Assembly: GCA_033239125.1 (NCBI GenBank)
Contig: BSWB01000004.1
Span: 34,097,501-34,161,500 of the forward strand
DNA from: Fagopyrum homotropicum
Lineage: Eukaryota > Streptophyta > Magnoliopsida > Caryophyllales > Polygonaceae
DNA: 64,000 nt
Direction: 5' to 3'
The notes beneath the pieces are model-generated. The model saw nothing but the letters and a program-made list of their open reading frames with translations, had not been told where the DNA came from and made no database searches. The translations under genes and the position numbers were made by a program. This document shows positions 1-11,996 of this stretch, piece by piece (positions within the stretch are counted from its first letter, which is position 1; each line of letters begins with the position of its first letter).

Positions 1-1157
1 AGTCTCATCCTAAGCTTGCATTGAACCACGAAAGGTGTAATAAGAATAGAATTTGGCAAACTTTAACACTTAACTCTCAGTTTCGGATCAAATAAGTCAC
101 CTCGGTCAGAAGAATTCCACCCCGGCCGAGATGTTCATCGACTGAGCGAGATGCTTAGGGTTAAGGTTAAAGACTCGAACTTTCAGGGTCCTACTGGAAT
201 CTAAGATTATTCTATCATTGTTTTTCCCACAACCTTCAGCCAATCACCCTAGAATCACACAAGGAAATTAGTCACTCATCATCATGAAAGTATTAATCAA
301 GTATATGGGAAGAAAGTGAATATTTGAACAAGAAGAATTTAATGAAAAGACTTCAATAACTGAATCAAATATCACAACAAAAGCGTTCCTTGGATAGAAA
401 TCCGACAAGGCAAGACAACAAGGAAGGGAATCTAAGATAATCTTACAAAAACCCTTCAAAAGCTATAAAAGCTACAATCTTCCTTCTTCAACCTTCAAAA
501 AGGTTCTTCAAATCTCTCAACTGGAGTATGGCTGTTGCGGTGTATAAACCCTGATCGGTGGTATAGCATGATGTCGATTTGTGGGAAATCCAACCCTTTT
601 TATAGGAAAATTACTCTCCAAAGATAAGATATCTTAGAAAGATTTCTTCCCATAAAAATAGGTAAAATATATGATCTAGTATATCTTCTTCCTTCCAGGA
701 GCCAAGCCCAAAAATATAAGATCTCTTTCCAAAGATAAAAGATCTCAGCCAAGAATAAAATATTCTCGCCGCGTCCCAGGTGTTCGCCTCGGTCGAGTCG
801 ACTTCTCTGAATCACCTCGGTCGAGGTGAATCTGTGGTCAACCGAGGTGAGTCACAACTAAAAGTGAAATCTCTCAAATCTGGTCCAAAGTGAATCTCTA
901 ATCCATGGCTATGCTTCCTGGAGGGTTCCTTATGCTCCTAAATGTAGCTCCAATGACTCCATAGCTCCTTTTGCTCCTTTTTGATGCAAAACGTGCCATT
1001 TTACCTACGATTAAAACAAAACTAGGTGTAGACCTCGATTCCCGCAAAGGTAGATGAAATGGTAATATAATCACATATTATACATACAAACATGCAGATT
1101 ATTGAAGATAAAACGTCCAAACAAACCCCAAAATATAGACTGTAATTCATGCTATCA
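1..1157 (-). repeat. 3' LTR (partial) of element A
   Basis: This block is repeated almost base for base at 4680-5836, with scattered single-base differences, so it is the visible part of a long terminal repeat; the rest lies left of the window. In element orientation (minus) the LTR begins TGATAGCATG at 1157. Just inside it, at 1158-1170, is a purine tract on the minus strand (TATGGGGTATTT), the expected polypurine tract. The short ORFs inside are not genes. Confidence 0.9.
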
Positions 1158-2877
1158 AAATACCCCATACTTAGCCCTTGCTTGTCCCCAAGCAAGTTCC
1201 GCATATAAAAGACAAGATAGAATGGATTAATAGTCAAGAAAATCAATGAAAAGTCTTTCAAAACATTTTTAGTGTGCAACAATCATAGATTACTCTAAGA
1301 GAATACTTCATGGAATTTATAAATCTAAATATGATCAAAACATTTTATAAATATAAGAAAGTTGTTCATCTTTGCATAAAATTGTAGAATGCATAATAAG
1401 TCATAATTATCGAAATTAATCATGCATAATCCAGCTTAAACCGCTAAGTCAATCAACAAGCTCGAGGTCTCAAGGGCTTTCCAAAAGAAAGGTCAAGAAA
1501 CGTGTAGGGTATGGATGTATGTAAGGTAATGTGGTGCTAGAATCCGGGAAAAGGATATACTTCACTTTCACTTTCACTTTCAACATCTTCCACCAATAAG
1601 CTTTGCTTATTTCACACTTTTCTTTTTTACTTTACTTTTTGGGATGCATGGACAGAGGTGCACAATAACCGAAGCCTAGGAAATTAGCAATCATCAATTT
1701 CTTGAGATGCATCAAACCCTTGATGCACATACCATGACCCGTTAGGAATATCGCTCAATCCGACTTTGGCAAGACACAAACACCCGGCTATGTGAATGGT
1801 GCCGAGTTACTCATCATCATGATTGACTTCCCCAAACCTATTTATTTCTTTCTAACACTTTCACTTCCAGCCAACTTCTCAAACTTTACTTCACTTGCTT
1901 TCACCACTTCGCTTGCTTCTAAATTCCCGGATAGATAAAGGGAGACAAAAATGTATATGAGGGGCTAAGCATGATCAAGAAGAAGAAGAGAGAAGAATGA
2001 ATTGCCTTGGTCTTTTCAGGAAGAAAGTGAGAGAACTCATAATGTGGTGTCAACCTTCAAATTCAACATAATTTGGATAAAAACAAAGTACTAAACATGC
2101 CAAAAATTTCAAACAAAGCATTTAGCAACTTAAACATATTATAAAACCTTTCAAACACATAAAGATTTTAAAACCAGTCAGTAACAAGATTTTTACTGAG
2201 ATCATATCCAGATAAGAAGCACAAAACGTTTCGAAAACTCTCAGTTAAACCACCTCGGTCGAGGTGTTCTAGGTCAACTGAGGTGAAACACCTCGTTCGG
2301 CCAGAACTGTCCCGGTCGAGGTCAAAAAATATTTTTTTTAAAACCAGTTTTTGACGTTTTTCTCAATCAAATAACCTGTATGCATGTATGTAATCTCAGA
2401 TAAAACCATAGAAGCAAAAACGTCAAAAATATCCGATAATATAGAGTCATACATCACATAAGTCAATCAAATACATAAACACCCCATACTTGGGACACAC
2501 TGTCCCAGTGGGTCAAAATAAGTCTAAGGACAGGATACTCACCGAACAAAGCTAAACTGCATGAAGAAGTAAGAAACAGCTCCCAGATAAGACCATCTCG
2601 GTTGGCGAAGCACATCTTGGTCGAGGTGTTCTGACAGTACCCGAGATGTATCTCAGTAAAGCTCGTTTCCTCAACTTCTCGAAATTTTGTTCTTCCAGTG
2701 TAGCTCCTGAACTTTGATCCTTCCTTTTGGAATACCTGGTTGTTGTCTAGAGGAAAACAAAAACAAAGCAACTATCTAAACTAAATTAGAAAAGGGAGAA
2801 GAAAGCAATACCTTGGGTTGCCTTCCAAGAAGCGCTTGGTTTAAGGTCGCTAGCTGGACCCTTCTCCATAGAATTAC

Positions 2878-3959
2878 TCAATGTACCTTGAACACCATGG
2901 AGTGCTCATCACATCCATCATAAAATTCTTCCAAAAAGGTTCCGGTTCCTAATTTCACCGGCAAATGGTAAGATCTCCCACGTACAAGCTTGTACGGTTT
3001 GATTCTCACCAGAATCCTTCTAGCCTTCCTGCACTTCAATGGGACATAATCTAGCCTTGTGTCCCATCCTTTCCTTGAACGAGAAAACAACTTCTCGAGA
3101 ATCCTAGTAGCTTCCCCATCTTTAGCATGGGGATGGTACAAGGTCCTTAGCATGCGAGGGACCCCATACTTGAACAAGAGACACTTCATCGCCTTAACGG
3201 TGTAGTGCTTGCAAACTCCACTCCTTATAATCCAAGGAGTATCTTCTTCCAACAGTTTCAAGGGAGATTTCATCTTGATCTTAGGAGGTTCTTTCGGAAG
3301 AGACCTCCAACTCTCCGGTGCATTCCTGAAAAATTTAGAAATTTTAATAGGGATTTCAAATGAAGTAGGAGAATGTACCTCGTAAAGTTCTCCAAAGCTT
3401 GAGTCAAGTTTCATATTGGGTTGATAGTCCACACACGAAATCCCTCCCAACTCAGCTGATCTTTCTTCCACTTTGACCACAATCTCAGTAATTTGGCCAA
3501 GGTTCTCCGTATCTTGCAGTTCTACAGATTTTTCCTCCACCTCGGCCGATCTCTCTTTCACCTCGGCCGAGGTCTCAACAGTTAGATCGAAATCTTCCAA
3601 ATCTTCTTCTCCCTCAAAAGCTTCAGGAGAAACTTCTGGTTTGATTGGAGGGTGCTTGGAACTTGCAGTACTTCCTTATGCTCCTCTTCCGGCTTAGCAT
3701 AGGATAGGGTGCTTTCCTTGAGCTCCTCCACCTTCTTCATCAACCTCTCCCATCTTGATTCAAGAGAATCTTCAAGAGGTTGCTCACAAATCCTTTTAGG
3801 GACATTCAGTTCATCCCACATCGCAAGTTCACGCTGAATGGCCTCTTCTCTTTCCTATTCATTGTTGAACCAATAGAAGGAGTACTTCTCCTCCAAGTAT
3901 TCATAATGGTCCGCCCTAGCACTTTGTCTTGCTATCCAGGCTGGATCAAATGTAGTCAT
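2878..3959 (-). pseudogene. Broken ORF of element A with integrase-like C-terminus
   Basis: A minus-strand reading frame can start at the ATG at 3957-3959. It is broken by an in-frame TAG at 3855-3857 and by a frame change near 3650-3660, then runs open to a stop at 2878. The N-terminal part is acidic and charged. The middle contains imperfect repeats of SAEV-E/K-ERS, encoded by copies of the palindromic word of this element. The C-terminal part resembles the end of a plant Ty3/gypsy integrase: a KYGV.R...YHPHAK stretch, an RILEKLFSRSRK.W..RLDYV block and a PYKLV.GRSYHLPV block correspond to the KYGV-HRVATPYHPQ, RILEK and SPYRLVYGKACHLPVE regions known from Athila/Tat-type integrases. The integrase N-terminal zinc finger and most catalytic residues are missing. 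I infer a degenerate or exapted integrase tail. No host function is suggested. Confidence 0.6.
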
Positions 3960-4059
3960 CGGAAATCCTGAAAACTACAAAACTCATAGAAAGAGTAGTT
4001 AGTAGTAACAGGGGCAAGTGCCCCGAAAGCAAACCGCAACCGGCTCGATCTAGACCAAG

Positions 4060-4077
4060 TCCCCGGCAACGGCGCCA
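4060..4077 (-). other. Primer binding site, tRNA-Asp
   Basis: On the minus strand this reads TGGCGCCGTTGCCGGGGA, the exact complement of the 3' end of plant tRNA-Asp(GTC) including CCA. It lies 6 bases from the LTR edge at 4084. It fixes the element's orientation. Confidence 0.9.
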
Positions 4078-4083
4078 AAAACT

Positions 4084-5836
4084 TGTTCGCTCCGAACGGT
4101 GTGTGCAAGCTTTAAATTTATAACCCTAGAGGTAAGCTTAAAACAAGGATGCGAACCCGCAGTGTACGGGTCAATCGTAGTAAAAGCAAGGAATTCCAGG
4201 GGTCGATCACAGGGACTTAGTGAAACAAAGTCCAATCACGGTATGCTTAAGCAATCACTAACCACAAGAGGTGATTAAAACAATCAAAGATAATATAGAA
4301 GTCAATAAAGGAAACATGCAATTCTAGGGATTAAAGCATCTAGTTGTGGTTCCAACTCAAGATCTAAAGATAAGCGGACAAAGCTGAGGTTTTTGCATAG
4401 GGAAGGTGTTACTAAAGTGGAATAGATCACCGGGTAAGTCTCACTACTCACTAATCCTAAACCGTAATTCCTATTACCGGGTAAGTCTCAAGGAATTAAG
4501 ATAAAGAACTATAACCTCAAACTAACACAACATCTAAGGGAATAGAATCAACCTTTACCGGGTAAGTCTCAGGGTAACTCACAAAGATGGGATGGAAGCA
4601 CACTCAGACCCCAATAAAGGATAAACCTTTATTACCTACACTTATGATCTTAGGTACACAAACTAAGGAATTACCGGGTAAGTCTCATCCTAAGCTTGCA
4701 TTGAACCACTAAAGGTGTAATAAGAATAGGATTTGGCAAACTCTAACACTTAACTCTCAGTTTCGGATTAGATAAGTCATCTCGGTCAGAAGAATTCCAC
4801 CCCGGCCGAGATGTTCATCGACTGAGCGAGATGCTTAGGGTTAAGGTTAAAGACTCGAACTTTCAGGGTCCTACTGGAATCTAAGATTATTCTATCATTG
4901 TTTTTCCCACAACCTTCAGCCAATCACCCTAGAATCACACAAGGAAATTAGCCACTCATCATCATGAAAGTATTAATCAAGTATATGGGAAGAAAGTGAA
5001 TATTTGAACAAGAAGAATTTTATGAAAAGACTTCAATAACTGAATCAAATATCACAACAAAGCGTTCCTTGGATAGAAATCCAACAAGGCAAGACAACAA
5101 GGAAGGGAATCTAAGATAATCTTACAAAAACCCTTCAAAAGCTATAAAAGCTACAATCTTCTCTCTTCAACCTTCAAAAAGGTTCTTCAAATCTCCCAAC
5201 TGGAGTATGGCTGCTGCGGTGTATAAACCCTGATCGGTGGTATAGCATGATGTCGATTTGTGAGAAATCCAACCCTTTTTATAGGAAAATTACTCTCCAA
5301 AGATAAGATATCTTAGAAAGATCTCTTCCCATAAAAATAGGTAAAATATATGATCTAGTATATCTTCTTCCTTCCAGGAGCCAAGCCCAAAAATATAAGA
5401 TCTCTTTCCAAAGATAAAAGATCTCAGCCAAGAATAAAATATTCTCGCCGCGCCCCAGGTGTTTGCCTCGGTCGAGTCGACTTCTCTGGATCACCTCGGT
5501 CGAGGTGAATTTGTGGTCAACCGAGGTGAGTCACAACTGAAAGTGAAATCTCTCAAATCTGGTCCAAAGTGAACCTCTAATCCATGGCTATGCTTCCTGG
5601 AGGGTTCCTTATGTTCCTAAATGTAGCTCCAATGACTACATAGCTCCTTTTGCTCCTTTTTGATGCAAAACGTGCCATTTTACCTACGATTAAAACAAAA
5701 CTAGGTGTAGACCTCGATTCCCGCAAAGGTAGATGAAATGGTAATATAATCACATATTATACATACAAACATGCAGATTATTGAAGATAAAACGTCCAAA
5801 CAAACCCCAAAATATAGACTATAATTCATGCTATCA
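4084..5836 (-). repeat. 5' LTR of element A
   Basis: A complete LTR of 1753 bp. In plus orientation it starts TGTTCGCTCC and ends GCTATCA, giving TG...CA termini. Its right two-thirds match 1-1157. The sequence right of 5836 continues an LTR-like repeat also seen at 63133, so 5837 is the insertion point; the left flank is outside the window and the target duplication cannot be checked. Several copies of the CCTCGGTCGAGG word are present (5465, 5491, 5517). Confidence 0.9.
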
Positions 5837-7972
5837 ATTCCAATTTCAAGAAATTTGGAGAAGGGGCTCAAACCGCCTTCGGATCGATAAAAGGATAATT
5901 ATCGACTTTGCTAAAGGATAATTATCGTCTTCGCTATAAATAGCGAAAATTCATTTATTAATTCATTTCCTTTCACGTTTCCTCGTAAAAACTCTTATTT
6001 CTCTCAACCTTCAAATTCAGATCTACTCTTCGTTTGTAATCCGATTTTAATTCCGTTTGAGTTTTCGGATTCCTCTCTTCGCCCTATTCATTTTGGTACC
6101 GAGTTTTTGCATTTCCGTTGAAGTTAAGGTCAGGTCGAGCCTTCCCCTTATATGGACGGTCCCGTCGCTCAGATTCCGGTGAATTTGATGGTGTCCGAGC
6201 GTAGCCTGCGTTGTTGTGATTCCGAATCTTCTTTCGGATCGTCAATCGGGTTAGTAACGAATAAGTTATGAATTTATTCGTTTTCAGTATTGTGATTTGG
6301 CCTAAATTGACCTTAGGCTTGTCAAAATGGATAATTGGAAGTTTCATTATGCTCGTTACTTTATTCTGCTGATTATGGGATATTTGTTTGATGAGATCTG
6401 ATGACAGTTGGGTTCAGAAACTGCCTGCGGGCAAAACGTTATTTTGGTGAAATTTAATTAATTAATTAAAGATTAATTAATTAAATTAGGAATCTAGAAA
6501 ACGCTATAAAATAATTAAATTCAAAGGAATGAATTTAATTGATGTTTGAAACAAGAAGTTTGATACGAGGAATATGATATTCTCGACAGGTGGTGTTGAA
6601 GACGGTAAACTAACTATAGCTTAGTAGCTCAGTGAGCGTATCCAGGTAAGTCTTCGGACTTACTTAGCTTCGATCTGCATAAACCCGTGCCTGAGAGATT
6701 TATATCTCACTGTGTTGATATGTGTTGTTGTTTTGAAATGCCTTGTTGTGCTGAAATGTGAATGTTGATATGCATTGAGATGTGTTATGTGTGAAGCATG
6801 CTTGATGTGTTTATGATGAAAATGACGTTATGATGTGTAAAGCATGCTTAATATTGTTGTGATTATTATCATGTCATAATTATGAGAAATTGTTAAATGA
6901 ACATGTGTTAGCCTATTGAGGCGTGCTATTGAATGACATGATAAGCTTGTTGAAACATGATAATGTATGAGATGATAAGCCTTTTGAGGCATGCGATATG
7001 ATGATGACTTGTAAAGGTCAATAGTATGTAAATTGTTAAGACTCTGAGCTAACCATTAGCCAGGTCGCTAGCTATTGCAGTGAAAGCCAGAGCTCGGCCA
7101 AGCCCGGATCACTTGCGTTTGTATAAGAATGACACCGAGTCTGATGGACTTCAGACTCGGGTCGCACACCTAATGAAAATGGTAAATGTTTGGATTAACA
7201 TGAATGGCAAAATTTTGCATGTGGTTAGGGGTTAAGACCATAACCCACCACGAGAAAGCCTGGCCCGTAGACTTGATCAGTCTAGCTACGACCTAAGAGC
7301 AAATGTCTGAATTAACTTAATCTGTGCAATGGTGAGCTCACACCAAAGCCATAACCGTATAAGCAATGATTCCGGATTTGGTCCGGGGTCGCAAATTGTA
7401 AATTTCATACTACATTCACGTGCATCATTCATAAAAGCATGATATCATCTCATGAGCACGGTATATGGTATTTGAATATATTTGTTGTATTGTGATGTGA
7501 TGATATAATCTCTCGTGGATAGATTATGATCGGTAGCTAACGGTTTTAAACCGAATCTTTTTAGGTAATGCTGATCATAGGAACGCTTCAGGGATGTCAG
7601 CTACAGGGTGTGGACATCCAAGGCAGTGTTAACCCAAGGGTTGGTTGAACTACTTTTGAAACTAATCGCTTACAAGCGAGTCTTTTGTTGGTTGTGTGCA
7701 ATTGTGTACACATGTTAATTTCAGGCTGAAGTTTTAAGACACCTGTTCAGGTGTCGTGTTTTAAAGTGTCGTTTTGGGATATACATACTAACTGCATGCA
7801 CGGTTGTTATGTAAATGTTTTCTAAATGACATGTTGAATATTTTCATTATTTCTTCGTGCTTCTTGTTGCAAGGTCCTATTTGTGAAGTTGTTGTCAGGC
7901 TAACTGATGGGACCCACTGTGTGGTCCTTAGCCTAGTGACGTCTTGGGTTATTTAAAACTCGGGTCGTTACA
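5837..7972 (+). repeat. Truncated (solo?) LTR, family with GTCGTTACA end
   Basis: The first ~650 bases are homologous to 63133-63800, so this is a dispersed repeat interrupted on its left by element A. It has a good TATA box (TATAAATAG at 5935-5943) preceded by a 24-bp tandem duplication around AAAGGATAATTATCG, and it ends GGGTCGTTACA at 7972, like other TGTAA...TTACA LTRs in this window. No primer site follows, so a solo LTR is likely. Around 6720-7000 there is a GATG/TGTT-rich low-complexity stretch; no coding sequence is seen. Confidence 0.65.
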
Positions 7973-8032
7973 TCCACTGTGAGATCCTAACCCAATGTGG
8001 CATTCCGAGTCCCGCGGATTCGGGGATTTACA
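7973..8032 (+). repeat. Residual LTR end of a second, related element
   Basis: These 60 bases end GGGGATTTACA and align in layout (CCACTGTGAGATCCTAACC... then TTACA-type end) with the last ~60 bases of the preceding LTR and, in reverse, with the TGTAACACCCC end of the LTR at 32812. It looks like the end of another LTR into which the 5837-7972 LTR inserted. Confidence 0.5.
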
Positions 8033-8806
8033 TTGGGGATGATCCATTATCAGGAGGTCATCCCATAATAGGGGTTTTCTTGTGTTGGATGTTACGAGGA
8101 CGACCAAAAAGGCTTAGGTTTCGAACGGATCTAGATTCGAGCCGATATGAACCACATAAGGACGACGACGAAGGGAGTCAAGAGTGATGGATCGGTGGTT
8201 GAAAGAAATCCGGGAGGTTTTCCCCTCATCATTGATGGCTTTTCACCAAAGGTCGAGGGTGGTGAAGTAGTGGTTGTAAGGAGGGCGGGTGGAGAAGCAA
8301 AGGCCGAGAGGCTTTGAAGTGATGACGAGTCGACGATAATAGATATACTTTTAACCCAAATCGATTATGCTGTTACTCTACCCTCCATTGAATATGGCGG
8401 TGAAGCCAATGAAAACGGCGGTGAAACCATTAAAGATGGCGGTGAAAACAGCCCAAATCGATGATGTTATTACTCTACCCTCCATTGAAAATGGGCCAAA
8501 TCGATTAGGGGAAGGGTTTTCTTGAATTCATAGAGAGCGTATTTTCCCGATTCTTGATTGTGTTGAAACTTTATAATCGAATGATTATGAGAACACATTA
8601 AGGAAACACAATAATGAGAAAATTATTTTTTAAGATGAAGTGATTGAGTGTTTAAGTGGAATAACGAAAACGATATCTGCTTATAGGAACGTGAGAGATT
8701 GATGAATCGACCACAATTAGGTGATCCATATATAATGGAAAATAAAGTGGAGTTACAATAGAACTTATCCCGCATGTTTTAGTAAAAATTATTCACTAGT
8801 TTAATT
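8033..8806. other. Unassigned intergenic stretch
   Basis: No coding region recognised. It contains a ~45-bp direct repeat (around 8354 and 8453, CCCAAATCGATTATG...ACCCTCCATTGAA) flanking three short copies of ATGGCGGTGAA. The right end is the copia target site, with TSD AGTGA at 8807-8811. Confidence 0.5.
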
Positions 8807-8811
8807 AGTGA

Positions 8812-10055
8812 TGAAGAACCGGTAGGTGAAATAAATAAGTTAAATGATACTCTAGAAGGGGGGTTGAATAGAGTATCGAAACTTTTCGCAAACCAAATCT
8901 CAAGGCCTTGAAACTTCTTTCAAGGGCCTTGATGTCAATTTGTGCTTCTCGTGAAACTTTGATTCCAAGGCTTTGAAACTCTTTTCAAGGGCCTTGACTT
9001 CTTGCTCCTGCAAAACAAAGATAGTCACAATAAAGTATATATGATGCGGAATTGAAAAGATTGACACGAGGATATGTTTACAAAGTTCGGCTTTAAATAG
9101 TCTACTCTCCGTCCCAGGGTATATCCGTAGGACCTAACTATCTATTATTAGCTTCAAAGAGTCCTATATACAAACTAGAAGAAATCCCCTTCTTATCTCA
9201 ATGTAGTCAATGCTACGATCTAGCTTCAACTCTTAACCTAGCTATAATAGCCTAGTTACTTCGCAGAGTAACACACACTCTAGTATAACACTATTTAGAT
9301 CTTCCAATAGAGCTCTAGTGTTTTCTCTCTCTAAGGGGATAAAGGTTTTGCGTGAATGGGAGAAAGAAAAACAACGAATGAAGATGATTGGGTTGCTAGA
9401 AGATGTAAAGAGATTTCCTTGTGTGAGCTTGTGTATCTTTCTTCTTCGACCATCCTCTTCATTTATACTATTCTATGGAAAGGTCTTCTAGCCGTTGTAG
9501 AAATGACCGTTTGAAGATGAATCTTCTTTTCCATGAAGATCGTTTCTTATTTCGAGATAAGGTGCAAGTCTTTAGCTTCTGAGAACATGTCGAGTCCTTA
9601 ACTCCTTGATCTTTCTCGTCTTCTGTTGAATCGAGAGAGAAGATATTTTTGCCGTTTGTTGTTTAGAAAATCTTTTAGAAAAGATTCTCTATTCTTCGGT
9701 TGAGATCTTCCTTCGTTTAATAAGATCTTCCTTCGGTTGATAAGATCTTTGGTTGATGAGATCTTTCCGTTACAGAATCTTCCAATAAAATCTTCACCTG
9801 CATTTTGAATTCTTGTTCCGTGCATCTATAGTTTCAAGGCCCTTGATTTCGTCCTTTTAAACTTGTTATCTTCCTTTGTCCTTGAATCCAACTTCAAGGC
9901 CCTTGATATTTAGATGAAACTTGCACTGAATTTAAACCAACCAAATATCTCAAAAAATATAATCAATACATTGTTAGTATATCCAACTACTACATTTGTG
10001 TGAAGTCTTCCATCATCAACACCTGTAAACCATTATAATCAAGGTGGAGTTTTCA
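8812..10055 (-). repeat. 3' LTR of copia element B
   Basis: A 1244-bp LTR matching 17125-18213 plus 28814-28965. In plus orientation it starts TGAAGAACCGG and ends GGAGTTTTCA. The target duplication AGTGA lies at 8807-8811 and is repeated at 28966-28970. The adjacent 10056-10071 is a purine tract on the minus strand (CCATCAAGGGGGAGAT). The LTR carries six copies of a TTCAAGGNCCTTGA palindrome. Confidence 0.95.
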
Positions 10056-10659
10056 ATCTCCCCCTTGATGGAAGACAACATAAATGCTTTATCGTACCTG
10101 CATTTGTTAGTTTAGCAATGCATATGAAAATCTCAAAACTAAAAATGCATAATGCAGTATATCGAAATGTCGGATCATATTTCTCCCCCTTTGTCTTTCA
10201 ACAAGGGAGAAAAAACAGTCAAAGCAAGTAGTCTTAAAAACGATTACAGACTCAAAACAAATATCTTTTCAAAAACCATTCAGCTTAAAACTCTTCATAG
10301 AATTTCCTCTTTCCTTTGGATGAAGTTTTCTTATAACGTCAATCATCCATTTCAGCTGTCAAACGCCTTCTCTTTTCTTCAGCTCTTCTCTGTTTAACTA
10401 CTTCATACCCAACTTAGGGCAAGAACATTGGCTCTTCATGAGTTGGATACAGAATCGATTTATGTTGTACACGCCTTTTACAATTCATCAGCATATTCTC
10501 AACCTGCTCTTGAGTATGTTGAGCTACATCTTCAGGTATGGGCAAAATGCTTCCCATTGTAGTTAGTGTAAGAGCATTTATCAAATATATTTCATTGACT
10601 TTAGCATTTATGGTACCTAACAACTTGAAGTTTGTATCCATTCTCCTCTTGGTGTCAAA

Positions 10660-11670
10660 CTAAAAATCAGACAATTTACGATTCAGACAAGCTATTTCTT
10701 TTTCACAACCTTCTAACCTGATTTCTGGAGTAGGAGAAGGTTTAACTTCTTCATTTAGATTTTGAGTAACTCCTTTTCCTTTTAAAGTCCATGTTTCTGC
10801 AAGAGTTTTCTCAATCCCCAGACATTCTAAGCAATTCTCATCGATTTTGTTGCTAATAGACTGTCTTTCCTCAAAGGATGTATCAATATTGTAATAATCA
10901 AAGACCTTAGGCAACAAATTTCCATAAGGCAAGGGAATAGATCTCTTAGAGTTGACAGAATGCAGCATATGGTTGAGAATCAGATTAGGCACATCTATGG
11001 CCACATTAGTCATAAACAAATGAATTAATTCCAGAGATTGATCAGTCAACAACTCTCTTGAGTTTGCACGAGCAACTACACATCGAACCAATATGGTAAA
11101 CACTATTTTAGCCTCTAAGGTAAGAGATGTATGAGTGAGTTGACGTGAGGTTGAATTTGGAACCAGAAAATTCTCCTTAGCAATTCGAACACTCTCTGAT
11201 CTTGAAGGATAGTTGAAAACCACATCTGTAGGAATTCCAAAAATTTCACTTAAAATTGAAGGAGTGAGTGAAATCGGAGTACCTATAACTGAAGATTCAA
11301 GAGTAATACATCCTTTGTCCCTTTTTGTGGTGAGATTAACATTGAACAGTCTCGTGAGTTGTGGAAAAGCAAAATATCCAAGGTTTAGAACCTTCCAGAT
11401 AATTGACCTCTTCAGCTTGTCTATGCAGGGTATCTTGAGGGTATCGAGAAAATCAGTATCCACCAAATCACACATACACAGCGGTCGATTGTGAAAACCA
11501 TCAAGCCAAGATCCAGAAGCTTGAAAATTCACGAACCATGACGAGGGAAGACCGGTAGTTGGAGATGTATCCAGATTTTCAGAAGGTTTTTCTTCTTTAG
11601 CAATTGAAGAATTTTGAACAACTTTCTTTTTGGAAGATAGAGGAGCAGATCTCTTGCTTCTGGATGCCAT
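10660..11670 (-). CDS. Extra ORF downstream of copia pol (SIRE-type ORF)
   Basis: An uninterrupted 336-codon ORF between pol and the 3' LTR, in the position where SIRE/Maximus-type copia elements carry an additional ORF (sometimes called env-like). The start is a clear ATG with a Lys/Arg/Ser-rich N-terminus (MASRSKRSAPLSSKKK). The body is mixed hydrophobic, with an IPLPYGNLLPKVFDYYNID stretch resembling the 'putative plant transposon protein' domain found in many plant elements. I see no signal peptide and no convincing transmembrane helix, so an envelope role is not supported by sequence. It is striking that this ORF is intact while gag-pol is full of stops. A few further in-frame or near-frame codons at 10414-10641 may be a decayed C-terminal extension. 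Confidence 0.65.
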   Translation of the reverse strand: MASRSKRSAPLSSKKKVVQNSSIAKEEKPSENLDTSPTTGLPSSWFVNFQASGSWLDGFHNRPLCMCDLVDTDFLDTLKIPCIDKLKRSIIWKVLNLGYFAFPQLTRLFNVNLTTKRDKGCITLESSVIGTPISLTPSILSEIFGIPTDVVFNYPSRSESVRIAKENFLVPNSTSRQLTHTSLTLEAKIVFTILVRCVVARANSRELLTDQSLELIHLFMTNVAIDVPNLILNHMLHSVNSKRSIPLPYGNLLPKVFDYYNIDTSFEERQSISNKIDENCLECLGIEKTLAETWTLKGKGVTQNLNEEVKPSPTPEIRLEGCEKEIACLNRKLSDF

Positions 11671-11996
11671 GAGGAAAGTTTGACAGAGAAATCAAAGAAT
11701 TTTGAAATAGGGTTTCTTGTAAAAAGATGAGAAGATAGGTCCTTTTTAATAGGGATATAACAAAATCTTTGAGAAAATCAAGATTTTAAAACCAAAGTCA
11801 AAACTGTTTCAAACAAAAGATTTTTAAAAAATATTTTAAGAATTAAAATATCTAAAAGATATTAACTTTTAAAGGATCCGTAAAGTTAATATACCCTTTT
11901 AAAATATGTTTCAAGGCCCCTTGAATTTTATTTCAAGACCCTTGACAACATCAATTGGGCTGCATGCGTAGGACGATTAAAACTCGTCTACTCCCC

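Larger units (their letters stand above)
1158..4083 (-). mobile_element. Internal region of non-autonomous LTR retrotransposon A
   Basis: The region lies between two direct-repeat LTRs and is only 2.9 kb, too short for a full gag-pol. It reads on the minus strand, with a tRNA-Asp primer site at its start (4060-4077) and a purine tract at its end. The only coding remnant is at 2878-3959. From 1158 to 2877 I see no protein-coding signal; it holds pyrimidine-rich stretches and several copies of the palindromic word CACCTCGGTCGAGGTG. No reverse transcriptase or RNase H was recognised, so it would need to be moved by enzymes of another element (inference). Confidence 0.85.

Noticed and set aside
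600..815. ORF MIQRSRLDRG on the minus strand, repeated at 5279
   Set aside because: Duplicated only because it lies in the LTR; no domain and no codon signal.
4060..4077. Partial tRNA-Asp gene
   Set aside because: Only the 18 bases complementary to the tRNA 3' end are present, at the LTR edge: a primer binding site.
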